The notes under the pieces are model-generated. The model saw only the letters and a program-made list of their open reading frames with translations. It searched no databases and was not told the DNA's origin. A stretch of DNA of 64,000 nucleotides. Source: Chionis minor (Eukaryota; Chordata; Aves; Charadriiformes; Chionididae). The position numbers and the translations under genes were made by a program. The DNA is taken from NCBI GenBank assembly GCA_013398295.1, contig VZSF01000639.1, positions 124,001 through 188,000 of the forward strand. The letters run 5' to 3'. Positions 12,621 to 25,724 of this stretch are shown piece after piece. Within the stretch, counting starts at the first letter, position 1. Each line of letters opens with the position of its first letter.

Positions 12621-15600
12621 TTTTAGTAAGTAAGGTAGTAAGCAATAAGTAAGGTGAGATGCCTCAAGCAAAGTATGTCATACCTAATCTTCTAGTGCCT
12701 GGTGATGAGAAAACAAAGAAATTATATGTGCAGAAATCTCAGAATATGTAAAGACACAAAGGCTTGTCAATCAGACAATGTCTTGTTTTCTTCTGATGCT
12801 AGTGATAAATTTTAAATTGTCACACCTTTCACAGATCGCTTAACACCCTGTGTTAGTCAGTCTTTGAAAGGCCTGGTAAATAGTTTATTTTATAAAGTAT
12901 GGAGGGATTTTTTGAATTATTAATGCCACATTAATAAGGTGTTTTGGTTTGCTTTTTACTGTATCTAAGAGATAACCAAAGATTGAGAGATAAAATATTT
13001 GAGAAAAGGCAACATTAAAGTGAACAGAACTTAAATAAAGAAATTGGTACAGACATCGGAGTGTAAGTGATCAGTTATGGGCCAGCTTGTGCAGAAGCAG
13101 AAATTTTGGTCCTGGATTTTCTCTTTTTGGTAGCCTCTGAGGCCATGTCAGATAAGAGTGATGTTTCTTCAGAAATGAAATCATCCTTGCTCGTGCTGTG
13201 CTGCAGCACTGGATGAAGGCTGGTTTGCATCTCTCAGGAAACTGCTTCCACGTCAATCTGCAGGACATGATTTCTTTTTGTTGTGACAGAAGTTGGCCCG
13301 TTCATAGTTCTGGCATCGCATCAGAAATACTCAGTCTGTTTGTAGTAATTTTTTTCCCCCCATATTACTGGTCAGGTCTTTTCTCTCTTTGCTTACCTAT
13401 TAAGGTAATACCATGAATGGTGTGCTGTCACACACCAAACTCGGAGTGGTTTCCCTTTACCTGGTAGTGGGATGAAGGGATGGAGCGGAGGGGTAAATCT
13501 GGGTGTGCAGGTGATCTCCAGTCTGTTCCTACAGACCCAGTCTATACTATGGATGATTGATGTGTGTTGAATTTGCAGACTCCTCCTTCCTTTGCAGAGG
13601 AGTCAAAAGTGGTAATTTGTACTGGAGTTGTTGCAAAAAATAGGAGATATTGTGATAGTCATCTTCATGCTGAATGGCGTTCTGCTTGGCTCTTTTGGGA
13701 AGCCTTTTGTTTGTAAGTTTCTGTATTATCAGGACATTCAGATTGATTCAGTCTCAGGGCTCACTAGTTGTGCAGAGTTGTTCAGTAACTTTCAGTAAAC
13801 TGCATTCAAGTCAGGACAAATAAACAATTAATTTGCCCCCAAATCTGTCATCCTTAGATAAAAGATAAAAAGGTCTGTGTGTCCTTGTGGTTACTCAATG
13901 CAGTCTCTTTATTTTATGCAGTCCTATTTGCTTCAGAAATTTTAAATGTGATTAAAACAATACTTGCTGGTGGTTTGATTTTAAGTGGTAACAGGGCAGT
14001 AGCCCAAACTACATCTTTTTCTTTGTGATGCTTTTGTTTATTAAGTTTCCTTTTATGTTGCACCAGAAAGACCTAGGGCTGTTTATGCCATTCTTCTGAC
14101 GCAAACCGAGTTGCAGTTTGACTTTCAGGTTCTGCTGTTGTCTTGCCTCCATGTTGTAGCTGTTGCTTCACCTCCAACTCAGTGCACAGGTCAGAATGAC
14201 ATTCTCTCTCAGCACGGAAATGCAAAGTCATGTAAGAAAATCTAAGGCATCTGGTCATGCTAACTGATATTCCTTGTTTCCACCAGTCCCATATTTTGAT
14301 CATTTTGCTCTGAAAGGAAATACAAGTAGCTTTGTGCTGTCTTGGGGGGGAAGGGGGGGAAGCAGAATTGTTTTCAGTTTGTAAATTGATGCATGTGTAT
14401 GCAACACTGTGACTTTCCTCTAAGCTTAATATTACAGGCTATTATCTCCAAGTACACTGACTAAAATAAAGATCCGGTGCTGCTTTGGGGTACACACAAC
14501 TGTTTGAGTTTGGACCTTTGTGAATCAGTGACAAAACCATTTTAAAACTGGAATTTTCTGAAAGGTGAAGGTTTTGAAAGGAGGCACTGTATTAGAGGGC
14601 TGAAATGCTTTTGAAGACCATGTCTTTGGGTGATTAGGTAAATTGGGAGCCAAATTCCAGAGATTAAGGTTACAGTTAAGGAAAGTAAGTATCTGCACAT
14701 AGGTTTTTTTTTTTTAAACCTTGCTTACCATTGCTTATAATTCTAATTGCAGCTGTGTTAAAGTTTTAATTAAAAAAAAGACAAGACAAATTAGATTGAA
14801 AGCAAAATAATCCCTTGGGGTTTATTTAACCTACTTCTAATTGTTGGTTTGATGTCACCACAAGGGATGTGGCTTTCCAAAAAGTCTTGCATGGATGCTA
14901 GAAAATGAAAAAGGTCTTATCAATTGCAGTGTGTCTCTTGTTTAACTACCTCTTTTTAGGATTTCTGACCCTGAAACTAAGAGTCTGTGGGTATTGGGAT
15001 ACTCAGAATCATGGAGTATGCAATTTTAAGGCATACTTAAAAGCAATTTCTTTGCTTTTAAAAGACTTCTTTTCATGACATACAGCATCTCTCAATTCCA
15101 AAAGGAATATGTACCAGTGTATGGTATTATCACTGTATTTTTCAAGATTTTTCACTTGTTCTAGGTACTACTTCTTGACTTTTGCTTGTATACATGCCTG
15201 TTTTTTGTATCTCTGCATCCTTTCTCTGTGTTTCTGCCAATATTTATAAATGGAGATATACCTAATTTGAAACTGGAATAATCTTTTGGGAGTTTTTGTT
15301 GTTTCTGAGTGTTACTCATGGTTGTTACTATGCATGTAGTGAATGATGATTCTGTGATTCTATGTGAACTCAGTCTGAGGAGGACCTGAGGGTCCTCAAT
15401 GCCATGACACCCCACACCAACAATCAAGAAACCAATGGAAGGGTTGATTTTTAGGGTTTTTGGTGTTGTTTTTAGTGAAGGAGCTGTTTGTTCTGGAGAT
15501 CATTTCCTCCACTGTGAATTCTTCACTTAACAGAAGATTTTAAAGTGGCGAGGGGCTTGGAGGTTTCAGTAGTTAGTAATAGATGCATCTTCTGTTGTTG

Positions 15601-18129
15601 GCAATGTCTACCTTTTTAATTAATTATTTTTTTGTTATTGGGATGTACTGTGTTAATGTGTTGCAATTGAAAACCTGAGCATGGAGAAGAGGGGAGGCAC
15701 TGTTGACATAAGTAATTTTCTTGAATTTGTCTGTACTTGGCCATGTTTATCAAAAGAACTGGAGGGCAAATACTGTTTAAAGAGGCTTGTAAACTAGTGC
15801 TGTTGGTGTCAGTAGCAGAACCTCTCAGGGAATGCAAAAACAAGTTCTACGTAGAAGATATACCCATGTTTTGGACCCTGGACGATATAATAAGGTAACG
15901 TGGTTTGGCATGTGTGTCAGAGGGATGGTGAAGGCCATAAATCAGGTATTAAAAACAGAGGTGTTGGCAGTCAGTGTTTAAGAAACACTCTTTTCTGTAA
16001 GTTGTGAAGCTCTGTTGAGAGCAATATGCTAAATATGGTTTCCAAGCAATCTGCCTCATTTTACCATTGCTTTGAAAGTTTCCTTACGGAGTTTTGTGAC
16101 CAGGACATTATGGAAAGAAGTGTAGTGGAAAGTGGGAACATCTGTGTGTTGTGCTGTCTTCTGGTGAAGTTGTTCTGGTCAGGTAAAACAGGTGAGAACT
16201 TTAGGATTTTGTTCTTCACTTGTGGATTCCCTTCATCTCCATAAGTTGTTTCAATACTGAAGACATCTTTGAAATGTACAGACTGAAGAAGTGGGAATTA
16301 CAGTGGAAATGAATATCTGACAGAAGAGGGACCCAGTCCAGAATCTTAATTTGCCAGGAAAACATCCCTTGAGTAATAATTCACACAAAAAGGCTGGTTC
16401 AGTCTTTTAAATTTTAGTGATTCTTGCCTTAACTAAGCATATCAGATTAGGTTAAATTTCAGAAGCCTGATCCAGATCTTATTAAATTCAGCGGAGGGAC
16501 TGGAGATCCAAAATGGTTTGTTTTGGATTAAACCTCTCCCATGATGAGAAAAGCTGAATAATATCTATTGTTCCAGAGATGAGGTTTCCTTATTTATCAC
16601 TCAGCAGGAGAATTTGGATTTGGAGTTGTGGACAGCTGACAGCGAAGAGAACTCTGACAGGATTGTGGATTTTGTAATGGTAAAATGTCTTTGCCTCCAT
16701 GTAAATGCATCCTTTAAAAATTTCATGCTGCCGTTCCCAGTTCTGTCCTGCACGTTTACCATATTGTGTCTCAGTGAAGGTAAGGCTTTGAAAGTGTGGG
16801 GGATGTGAGTAATGGTTTATCACACAGACTTACTAGAGCAAATGAATAACTTTGTTCCTCTGTGAATCCTCCCTTCTTCCCTCCCCCTCTCCAGATAACA
16901 ATGCTTAAATTTTACACAAATACCTGGAATACTGTGGAGGACTTGATAAGCAGATTTCTTCATCCATGCCAAGTCTCCCTTGTATCATGTATCCGTTCCA
17001 TTATCTTGAGTGAAATGCTTGTTGCAATTTCTACTATTTAGTCTCCTATATACATTGTCTATAATGCGTCAGGGAGTGTGTATATGAATGAAGGACAATA
17101 TCCAATAAAGCAAGAAAATGACTTGTAAGTTGCAAGCAGCAGAGCCTTAATGGTATGATCTCATTATGTTAGTAAAAAAATTTCCTAGTATCATTCTTTA
17201 TACTTTAGAGCTTGAATTAATTTTCTCTTTCTTTTTTAAATTTCCACATATTTAATCAAGCTATGCTATAAAAGAAATAGATAATGATGTCAAAGTAGGT
17301 TATAGGGTTGATGCCATAAATTCTTTTTGTAAATCTGCCCATTTAAAGGAATATTATAAACTTCCAATGTGTTTGTTATGTGGGAAGCATCAAATTAGGA
17401 ACTTTGAAGTAATACAGTAGTACTAATAATACCATTTTTCCTCTTCAAGAGTGGTGTTCTAAACTTTGGAGTGTGTTTCCACTTTTGAGTGCTCCAGTTT
17501 ACTGCAGGTAGATATTTTGAAGTTCTGAGGTTGTTGAACAGCATTATTTGTAAGAGGGAAGAGGGGTTAACCTAAGGTCTTAGCAAATGCTAGTGTTCAG
17601 GTGCATTTGTGTAGTCTACAATGCTCTTATTTTCAGTCAAATTATAATCGGCAAAGAGGTATTAGTGAAGCTGCCTTAGGTTATCCAGGCAGCACTGTCA
17701 TTGAAGGATTGTTATGTATTGTACACTGAGACATTTCTTTTGGTTATTTAAACGTATTTTTGGCCTATACTTGTTTTTAAGAATTTTGAATATTGGAACT
17801 TTGTTCTTTTCCTCTGGAGACTATTCTGAAGTTTCTGTTTCTTTCCTAGATTTTATAGTTGTCTGCATTGCCACATTCTTTTTTTTTTTTTTTTTCCTTA
17901 ACTATCATTCATATTTGCATTCACTACGGTAAATAATTCCTTTCTATCATTGGTGCCTATGTTTTCCTATATTTCTAATTCTTTTAGTGACTATTCAGTA
18001 AGCTCTGAATAGCCAGTCTTCTTATTGTGGTTGGTGTTTAATTTTAAATATCTGCAGAACAGTCCTTCCAAGCAGATACTGTTTTCCATGATTGATATCC
18101 TTCCAGTTGTGCCAATCTCTCTTTTGTGA
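12621..18129. other. Non-coding single-copy stretch
   Basis: No gene is recognisable. It contains two G7 runs (14344-14359), poly(T) runs near 14703 and 17878, and a possible ancient-repeat scrap around 16465-16505 (GCCTGATCCAGATCTTATTA, like old amniote LINE 3' regions). The 7-bp inverted repeat GAGGACC/GGTCCTC sits at 15380-15397. I see nothing else. Confidence 0.5.
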
Positions 18130-18480
18130 GTGACTAGAACCAAATGAAACACTCCAGGCGGAGTCAAGCACAGGCTCAACTAGACTGGGTTGCCAGTCTC
18201 TGTGGGACTTGCAGCCCCAGGACATGGCTGTGTAGGTAGCAGTAGGACCATGGTTGTGCCTCCTCCCCTCACAACCTGGCCCCGTGGCTGGAGGAAACAA
18301 CTTCAGGGAGCCACCAGACAGAGACACCAGCTGGTGCTAACAGCTGCAAAAGCGGCACAGCAGAGGCTGGAGGCCACGCAGAGAGCACGCTGCGATTCTG
18401 GCCCAGGCGTTTGCTGCCCTGTGCTCACTGGTGATGCGCTCAAAACTTATCTCAATTTCTCTTCCTCGACCCTCTCTGTT
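18130..18480. other. GC-rich block of unknown origin
   Basis: About 350 bases are clearly richer in G and C than both flanks, and they run into an old repeat tail at 18670. A 162-codon open frame covers much of it on the plus strand (18190-18678), and a 101-codon frame lies on the minus strand. Neither resembles a protein family I know, and both extend into repeat-like sequence. The part near 18400-18430 (CCCAGGCGTTTGCTGCCCTG) resembles the body of the old repeat whose tail follows. The whole block may therefore be one ancient element rather than an exon or promoter. Confidence 0.35.
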
Positions 18481-18669
18481 TTTACCCTCCTCACGTTATA
18501 TCACCTTATTCCAGGCTCCTCCGTTCCCTTAGCTTTGTGGTTAGGTGTCGTCTTCAAAGGACCCCCCTCACCCCCGCGTTCCTCAAACTGTACAGCTGGT
18601 TACAAGCCCTTGTCGTGCTCATTGTACCTTTCCTCATTCAGCCTTTCATCTGTTGTGCTTGCTCTCTTC

Positions 18670-18812
18670 TCCTGTTAGACTCTGACAGAGATCCTAGCTA
18701 CGTTTCTGTACTTGCAGAATGCCTAGCACTGTAAGCAGATGCTGTAACCATTTTTTAATTAACCGTTAGGAACTGCAAGAATAAATACAGTTGTTACTAC
18801 TGTTAGTAATAA
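18670..18812 (+). repeat. Ancient amniote repeat 3' tail
   Basis: The order CTGTTAGACTCTGA, then TTTCTGTACTTGCAGAATGCCTAGCAC, here described by its key parts TCTGTA and GCCTAGCAC, then AACTGCAAGAATAAATA, matches an old repeat 3' end. That end is widespread in sauropsids and other amniotes: 'gactgtaagctc', 'tttgtacagcgcctagcac', 'gtaatacaaataata'. The exact family name would need a repeat library. Together with 18130-18480 it may form one longer diverged copy. Confidence 0.5.
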
Positions 18813-19470
18813 CATTGGAGACCCGTGTCTGGTTTGTGGTTGCCTGTCTCCTGTAGATTTATCAATGTGGCACAAATGGCTGTCTCAGCTGAGTTATCTG
18901 AGTTTCAGATTATATCCTCAATACCTATCTGTTTTTCCTTCCTCCATTCCTTCTTCTAAATTATTTCTCATTTGACAATTTTTGGTGCATTGTTTTACCT
19001 TGAAAACCCACTGTTTATGGGTGTCAGTGGGCAAAAGCCTTCAGTGGATTTTTGCTCAAAACCCTTAGTTCTGGTTTTGTAATTGTGACCAAATTTCTGT
19101 CAAATCTATCTTTAAAAATAAGCTAACAAACCAAAACAAATTGTTGTATAATGTCATATGTTATTAAATAACTGTTAGGTGCTGCTTCGTATATAATAAC
19201 ATCTCTGTTGTGTTTGACAATCAAAATGCCTATTGCATACGCAGCATTGAATTTTTAAGGAGCTTTTAGACACTTGGTGAAGTGCTAACTTTCTTATTTT
19301 TACTGGAATATAAGTGCCTTCAGCTATGCCAAGAAGCATTGAAGTGGTATTATATTTTGAATCATTGTACTGTTCTGTTTTATAGTCTTGCTTCCTAAGG
19401 CTTCTTTTGTTCTTAAAATAGGTACAGTAAATTTAACGTTTCTAAGAAGTATTATCACCTTATTGAACCT

Positions 19471-19552
19471 GGAACATAAGCTCCTAGAGACAGAGGAATT
19501 ACAAAATTTTTGTAAAACCCTGAGCACATTTATGGCACTGTAGGTGTAATGC
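19471..19552 (+). repeat. Second ancient amniote repeat 3' tail
   Basis: ACATAAGCTCCTAGAGACAG, then TTTTTGTAAAACCCTGAGCAC, here abbreviated to its diagnostic GTAAAACCCTGAGCAC, then GGCACTGTAGGTGTAAT, follow the same order as the repeat tail at 18670-18812. It is the same old family in the same orientation, about 0.8 kb downstream and independently diverged. Confidence 0.45.
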
Positions 19553-22500
19553 GCTTGTAGAAAGGAAAGTTAAGTTTTGTGGTGTATATTTTCAGTCATC
19601 TCCCACAGATCCCTTCCTTTGATGTATGCAACTTCTCCTAAAGTTAGTCCTGAATTAAGCAGTGCCCTTTGATTGTGGGAGTACCCTGTTACATCCAGAG
19701 CCCCATTCGGGGGGCAAGCAATGCATCGCAGGGCTGCGCTTCAGTGAAATACTGTTATGCCTGTGTTCCTTTGAATGATATATTTGCTTGTGAAAATGTT
19801 CAGAAATAGTTATGTAGATCTGCAGTAACTGTTGATTGGGATTGCATGTTTTCACCTCTGTGTACTTTTTTTGCATACAAAAGATCTCTGTCCATGCTGT
19901 TGTTGCTTTTTTAAAAACATCTGAGACTGTAATTGGGTGTGAAAAAAGGAAGTTGCTACCTTTGAATATCCTCCTGGGCCTGGTTGTGGGGTCTTTGGGA
20001 TATGTGGTGCTTAAGTATGAATTCTTCAGGATTTTGTGCATAATGGGTATTGAACATGGGTAGAAGTTGCAGGACTTCATTCTAGGAGGTGTTTTGGGAA
20101 CTCTGTAATTAATTTTTTTTTCAGTACTGTGATACTCTTCAGCTGTGGCTCTCCCATTTTTCTAAATTAATATAACTGCAATACCGTGTATGTTGACACT
20201 ACCTGACATCTTAGTGCCTACAGAAATGTTTGAGTGACTTAAACACTAACTTTAAGTTAAAATCCTAGTGTATTTTTAAGTATTGAAGCAGAGAGATTCA
20301 GGGAAGTGGACGTGTGTTGTGGTTTAGGCTGGGCTGGTCAATAGACGAATGACAGATGCATAGTTTGGAAGGAGGTTAGGAGTATTGATATTAAGCGAGC
20401 CAGCATCTATGAAATGGAATTAGCGCTCCATGCCTGGAGTGAGAAATGTGACTCCTTCCTCAAGTCACCTTCTTAGCCACTGTTTTTCCTGCCGTTTGTA
20501 TCCCCTTGCATTTGTGGTATTATGACACAGCCTATTAGAAGGACAAGCCAACAGCACTCCATGTACTTTTCTGGATGTATTCCTTTATACATCATCCCTT
20601 CTTTTCTTTATGCAAAAATAGAAGGACCAGGGCAGCGCTGGGGCATCTAAAACTGTTCATGGAAGTAAGATCTTTCACAATAACTAGAGTTTACCTTAAG
20701 ATTTGTTCAGACTTATGTTGCTAATGGTTATAAAAAGATTGTAATGCGGCTGCCTGCTTTGCTGAATAGTTGCTTGGTAAATGAAAGGGGGAAGAAAGGG
20801 GTGATTTTGCACTTCACTCTATCTGTGCCACTTCAGTCCAGCAGTGTCCTCTTAATTACTTTGCCTTCATGGGCTGTCAAACTATCTCAGCTCCAATATA
20901 TTACCCTCCATTACCTGCACTTTCACTGCAGTTATCCTCTCACCCTGTTTGGGTTTGGAGTTTACCAATATAAAGAACAGGGAAAGCTATAGCCGATGAC
21001 TGGTGTCAGTGTAAGCTGCCTTAAGAGGAAGAAGGTATCCTTTTACTCTGCAGTGATTGATTACCTCCCCACTGTAACTTAGAAAACAACCTTAGGTCGT
21101 TAGGGAGGCATTTGAAAAGCTGATGTAACTACTCTCCTGTATGGAGAGAATCACAAGTTCTCCTGTGCATATAAGCCAATTTACAGGGACTTAATCTACC
21201 GAGAGACGAGTGAACTGCGAACCTTAATAGGAGGTAATAATGTTACTTTTGTGTAAAAGGAAGTATGAAAATAAATATAATTACAAAAACTGAGGACAGC
21301 TAAAATTTGAAATGTAGCGTCTCTGGCGGCTGTACAAACTGTGAGAAGTTTTTGAAGTGTAAAGTAGAGACTGTTTAGTGATACGTCTTTTCATGGAAAC
21401 ATGAAGATTAGAAAGTCATGATTGTGCTTGCCAGTGGAGATGTAATGACGCAGCGTTACAAGTACCCTTGTATTTGACTAGAGGTGGGATTTTATGCTTT
21501 GCTGTGTTTGAGGTAGAACGATATAATCTCTCTTACCACTAAAATGAGGCATTAGTTGAAAATGGATTCAAAGATGTGTTTTAAGAAACATTTCATACAG
21601 CACCAGAGTTTTATCTGCAAAGCTTGTCCAAGTCTCTGGTTTCTCTCTCTCTGTTTTGGTATTGTGCTATGATGAGATTACAGATCACCATGATGTGGCT
21701 CCAGCTGAGCTATTGAACAAGAAGAACCAGAAAAGGCTCCTCTTGTTTTTGTTCCAAAGCACAATCTGTTGGTCAGAGCAACCTGCCATTGACAGCACCT
21801 TTTAAAAAAGAAGAGGAAAACTTCCCCAAAGGTAACTGGGGATTTCAGTGTCACCTCCAACAAGAAGCAAAAACTTTTTTGGCTTGGGGAGTGGGGAGAA
21901 AATGGCTCCCTTCTGGTCACAGTTGTTTTCTGGGTCTGCTGTTATGCAGGTATCAACGTTACACTAACATTCATCCCAGAAATTTTTTTGAAGCTCAGTT
22001 TTCGTTGCATTTGAGCCTGGTGCTAGGAATGTATACGAAGAAATACGAAGAAAATAAGAGGTCTTTATCCATGTGCCTCTTTTCCTGTTTATCTCTTTTG
22101 TGCAGATAAGAGCGTAAGTATAAATATATGTGTACATATTTGTATATTTAAATGCACACATATACACAAAATCTAGCTATATAAGTGAATACGTTCACCT
22201 AACATAAAAAGCTGAAAAAACCCTTAAGATTTGGGAACTGCTTATTTATTTGCTCGTGTGGAAAGAGAATTTGGAGCTCTTGAAAAGGTAGGACTGTACT
22301 TGTGCTAAAATGAACAGCGAACAATAGGAATATGTAAATGCGATGCCTTGTTTCTTCTGCTTTCCCAAAGTCTTCTTCTGTTCTGTTCCTAAGTGTTTTT
22401 AATTAAATACTGGTTTGAGGGGCATGTAGCTTATGAAAAATAACCAAAATTTGAGCACAAACATGCAGTCATTTTCTATGTTTACGGACCTTCAACTTAT

Positions 22501-25500
22501 TTTGCAAATAACGTGACAGTAATAAAAAGGTGCTGGTTTGTCCGCATGAAATTATTAGTGAGCAGCACACTTAAGAAGATTAAATCTGTATAGAGAGAGA
22601 GATTTCAAAGCTGCTGTGTAATTAAAGTTCCTGTTCATGAGTTTAGAGTGCCTTCTTTCCTAATTGGATATAAGAATAAAGTTGCTGTGGAGGTATTAAG
22701 TTGGGAAAGACTGCTGGGTTTTAGAATTAAGTGCTCTAGGAAAGAGGCAAATTATATGTTTTCTGATCTGTTGTGTGTGTTATAGTAAATATGGCAAAAA
22801 TATGACTTCTGTTGAGAAAAGCAGAGAATGAATAACAGCATATTCAGGAGCGAGCATCCATAGGGTAGACACTCAGTAGCGTTCGAGAGGAAACTAAATC
22901 GTCATAGTTTGCTCTTCGTATTGGAGAGATGAGAATTGTGAGAGTGGGATTAACAGCCTCTGCTAGCTTGCTCCTTGGAGAGCAGACTTCCTGAATGAGG
23001 TGTAAATATGCCCAGTACAGATCATAGGAGATCCTCACAGAGATGCAGCACTTTGTGAGTTATTCTAAACTTCTTTTGTTAATGAATTGTATGTCATTCC
23101 CCCTTTTTAAGTATCAGAAACAAGGTTGTCTTCCTGGGTACAATAGTTAATCCTCTGGACTTTGGAATCTTGCCCTGAAGCCAAGAAACCGTTTGGGTTT
23201 CTTCTTTACCTTTAAGTACCATTATCAAAGGTTCAAGTCCTATTTCTGTGATGTAAAACTAATTCATAGGCTTGTGCTTTGTGAGGAGTTATGCCCAAAT
23301 GTCAGGATCTTGCTGAGAAATTTGGACTATGCCATTGTTGTTTTCACAATAGAAGGGAACTGTTGTGTCAAATGTGTGCTATAATACCTATAATACAATT
23401 TTATACCCTACTGTCTGTTTTTACAAGCATATGTTATATCTACTGTCTGCACTAAGTTTAAAGCCTGACACTGAATTACAGAAGAAATTTGATGTGATGT
23501 ATTAGACACTCATATGACCAGAGCTAGTCTCAAAAAAAAGTTGCTCCCTTGACATGGTGAGCTTCAGAAATTGATTCAGGTGCACTGAGGATTGATTTGA
23601 GAAGTCTCTCTGGCCTTATGGGACAGCAGTGAAAAGAAAGCTCAATAAAAGAATGTTGTAAAAGCAATCTGGAGTAATAGGCAGTAGCCAAGATCAAGGA
23701 AATTGGAGTAAGTGAACATTCAAGGGGCACCCTCACTTTGAATTTGCATTTTAACTAATTAGGAAGACAACGTGATAGTAAAGGGCAGTTTAACAGTAGA
23801 ACTTAATTTATTTTTTTCCTGTTAGAATTTTTTTCTCTTTTATGCTTGGTCTTTTAGAAAGGCACATAAGCCACAATACTAAGACAATTCTCAGGCCAAT
23901 TCTTTCTTGCTGAAATGTGTTCTGTCTCAGTTATGCCGGTAGTATTTCTTATTAAATGATTTTCCAACATCTAGGAAAGGATACACAGTACCAAAGAAAA
24001 TCGTGTAGTTGGCTACACAGAAGAAGTTGCTAAATAGGCCAAACAAATGAACTGAAGAATGAAAGAGAAGACGATAAAACAAATTTTAAAATCAGAAACA
24101 AAATATATCTTGTCTGTTCTCTCCTGGTCAATAATCTTAGTAATTACAGGAATAGGTTTTTCACTTTCCTGGGGTAATGTGGTTTTCAAATTGATGCAGT
24201 TCTTTTTTAAGATTTTTGTCTTGCTTACTGGACATCAGTAGAAGCTAAATGTGGAGGAAGTTACAGATAACCACTTGAGACGGATTCTGGACTAGAATAC
24301 CTGACTTTAGACTAGTAGACTTTAGATGGGAAAACACTGTCAAAAATCTGTCTTCAAATAACAAAGAAATCCCTCTTCAGGTAAACTGAAATTCATGTTG
24401 TACAGGGCAATAAGCAAATTATTGCCAGAGTGGCGAATCAGAATAACCGTAAACCATTGTGGCAAACTCTAGGTTTTATTCCATATATTTCCGTAAACTG
24501 AATTGTGTAAGAGAACCCGAGTTTTTTGCATGTCTTACGTGAATGATTGGAGACGAGCAGGTCTTCAAAGCTAGATGGAGATTTTATCAAAAATTTCCAA
24601 CTCTAGGGAGCTGCATTTCCCAAAGAAACTCTTGAAGCAGGAACTGTGATGCAGTATAGTCCCTTTCCTTACAGAGGCAACAGTCGAGACCCAAACAGGC
24701 AGTTATTTCTGTTTAACTTGGGTTGTTTCTGTAAGGTATCAAATGGGTTAGAGGGACATAAATAGACACTAGTCATTTCAGTCCCCTGATTCCAGCATAG
24801 ACAAAAGCGCATATGGCACTTTGGAGGTGTGAAGTTAACTAAGACTTAGAATAATGGATAAAAACAATGGCCTGTCAAGTCCAGTATATTGATGAAGAGT
24901 TCTTATTGTTATCTCTTTATCCTGTGAATGCATCATTTGGTTTTGTCCCTTCCTTAGATATCTTTTTTGTTTTTTAGTACTCTCTTGGGATTGTTTTATG
25001 AAGTGATTTTCTCCACTGAGCATGCAAGCACACTTGTTAGCATTTGATATATGTAAGCCACATAGTTTATTATGGTGGATGTGTTTGTATAGGATTCTTA
25101 TTGATTTTCTTGTGTTCTAGTCGATGATTAAGTGAAGTGATAATAAAGCATGTACGCGCCAGGTTTGTTTTCTTTACCTCTGCTGTGACTTGGACACACT
25201 ATTGTAATTTTTTTAGATATGCCGACTGCAGTGGAGGAGTAATCTTTCTCTCAGGTAAAACAATGTAGGATTACAGCAATAACTGGTGTTAGATACTGCA
25301 TTTGTCCTTTGTAGCTAACTCTTACGTGCTGAGAATCCTCCTCACTTCAGTTTTTCCTTTTACATCATACAAAGGTCATTTTGGATCTTTGTTCGTAAAG
25401 GACTTATTCCCATTTCCACTGAAGCCAGTGCTAGAATTCATATAGGTCGAAGGGAAGGTTAGAGACAACCATCTAAATTAAATGCTGTGCTACTATGAAA

Positions 25501-25702
25501 CAATGTCAGAACTTATTAGTTTTCACGTGTGACAAAATGTTGCTTATTTACTCACTGATATTTTTGAAGGAGTCTTGCCATTATGGTGTTGAGATCATGG
25601 CATCTTGAGAATACTTTGTTTGGCATTGGAAACTTGTAAAACCCAACCTGTCAACAAAAAGTATGTTTTATCCATGCTGCAAAAACTAGAATACCTGCAA
25701 CT

Positions 25703-25724
25703 TAATTGTACAGATGTACAATTA
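25703..25724. repeat. Perfect 9-bp inverted repeat with 4-base loop
   Basis: TAATTGTAC at 25703-25711 and GTACAATTA at 25716-25724 are perfect reverse complements around the loop AGAT. The arms are too short and AT-rich to indicate a microRNA precursor, so this is recorded only as a small palindrome. Confidence 0.8.

Noticed and set aside
15344..15364. GATGATTCTGTGATTCTATG resembling a plus-strand CR1 tail
   Set aside because: The sequence before it does not resemble a CR1 3' UTR, and the match is too short.
19655..20080. 141-codon minus-strand open frame
   Set aside because: Composition and order of residues look random and no domain is visible.
20317..20440. Possible avian LTR start (TGTTGTGGTTTAGGCTGGGC)
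   Set aside because: Only a few bases resemble known bird LTR starts. No matching end, polyadenylation signal or second LTR was found.
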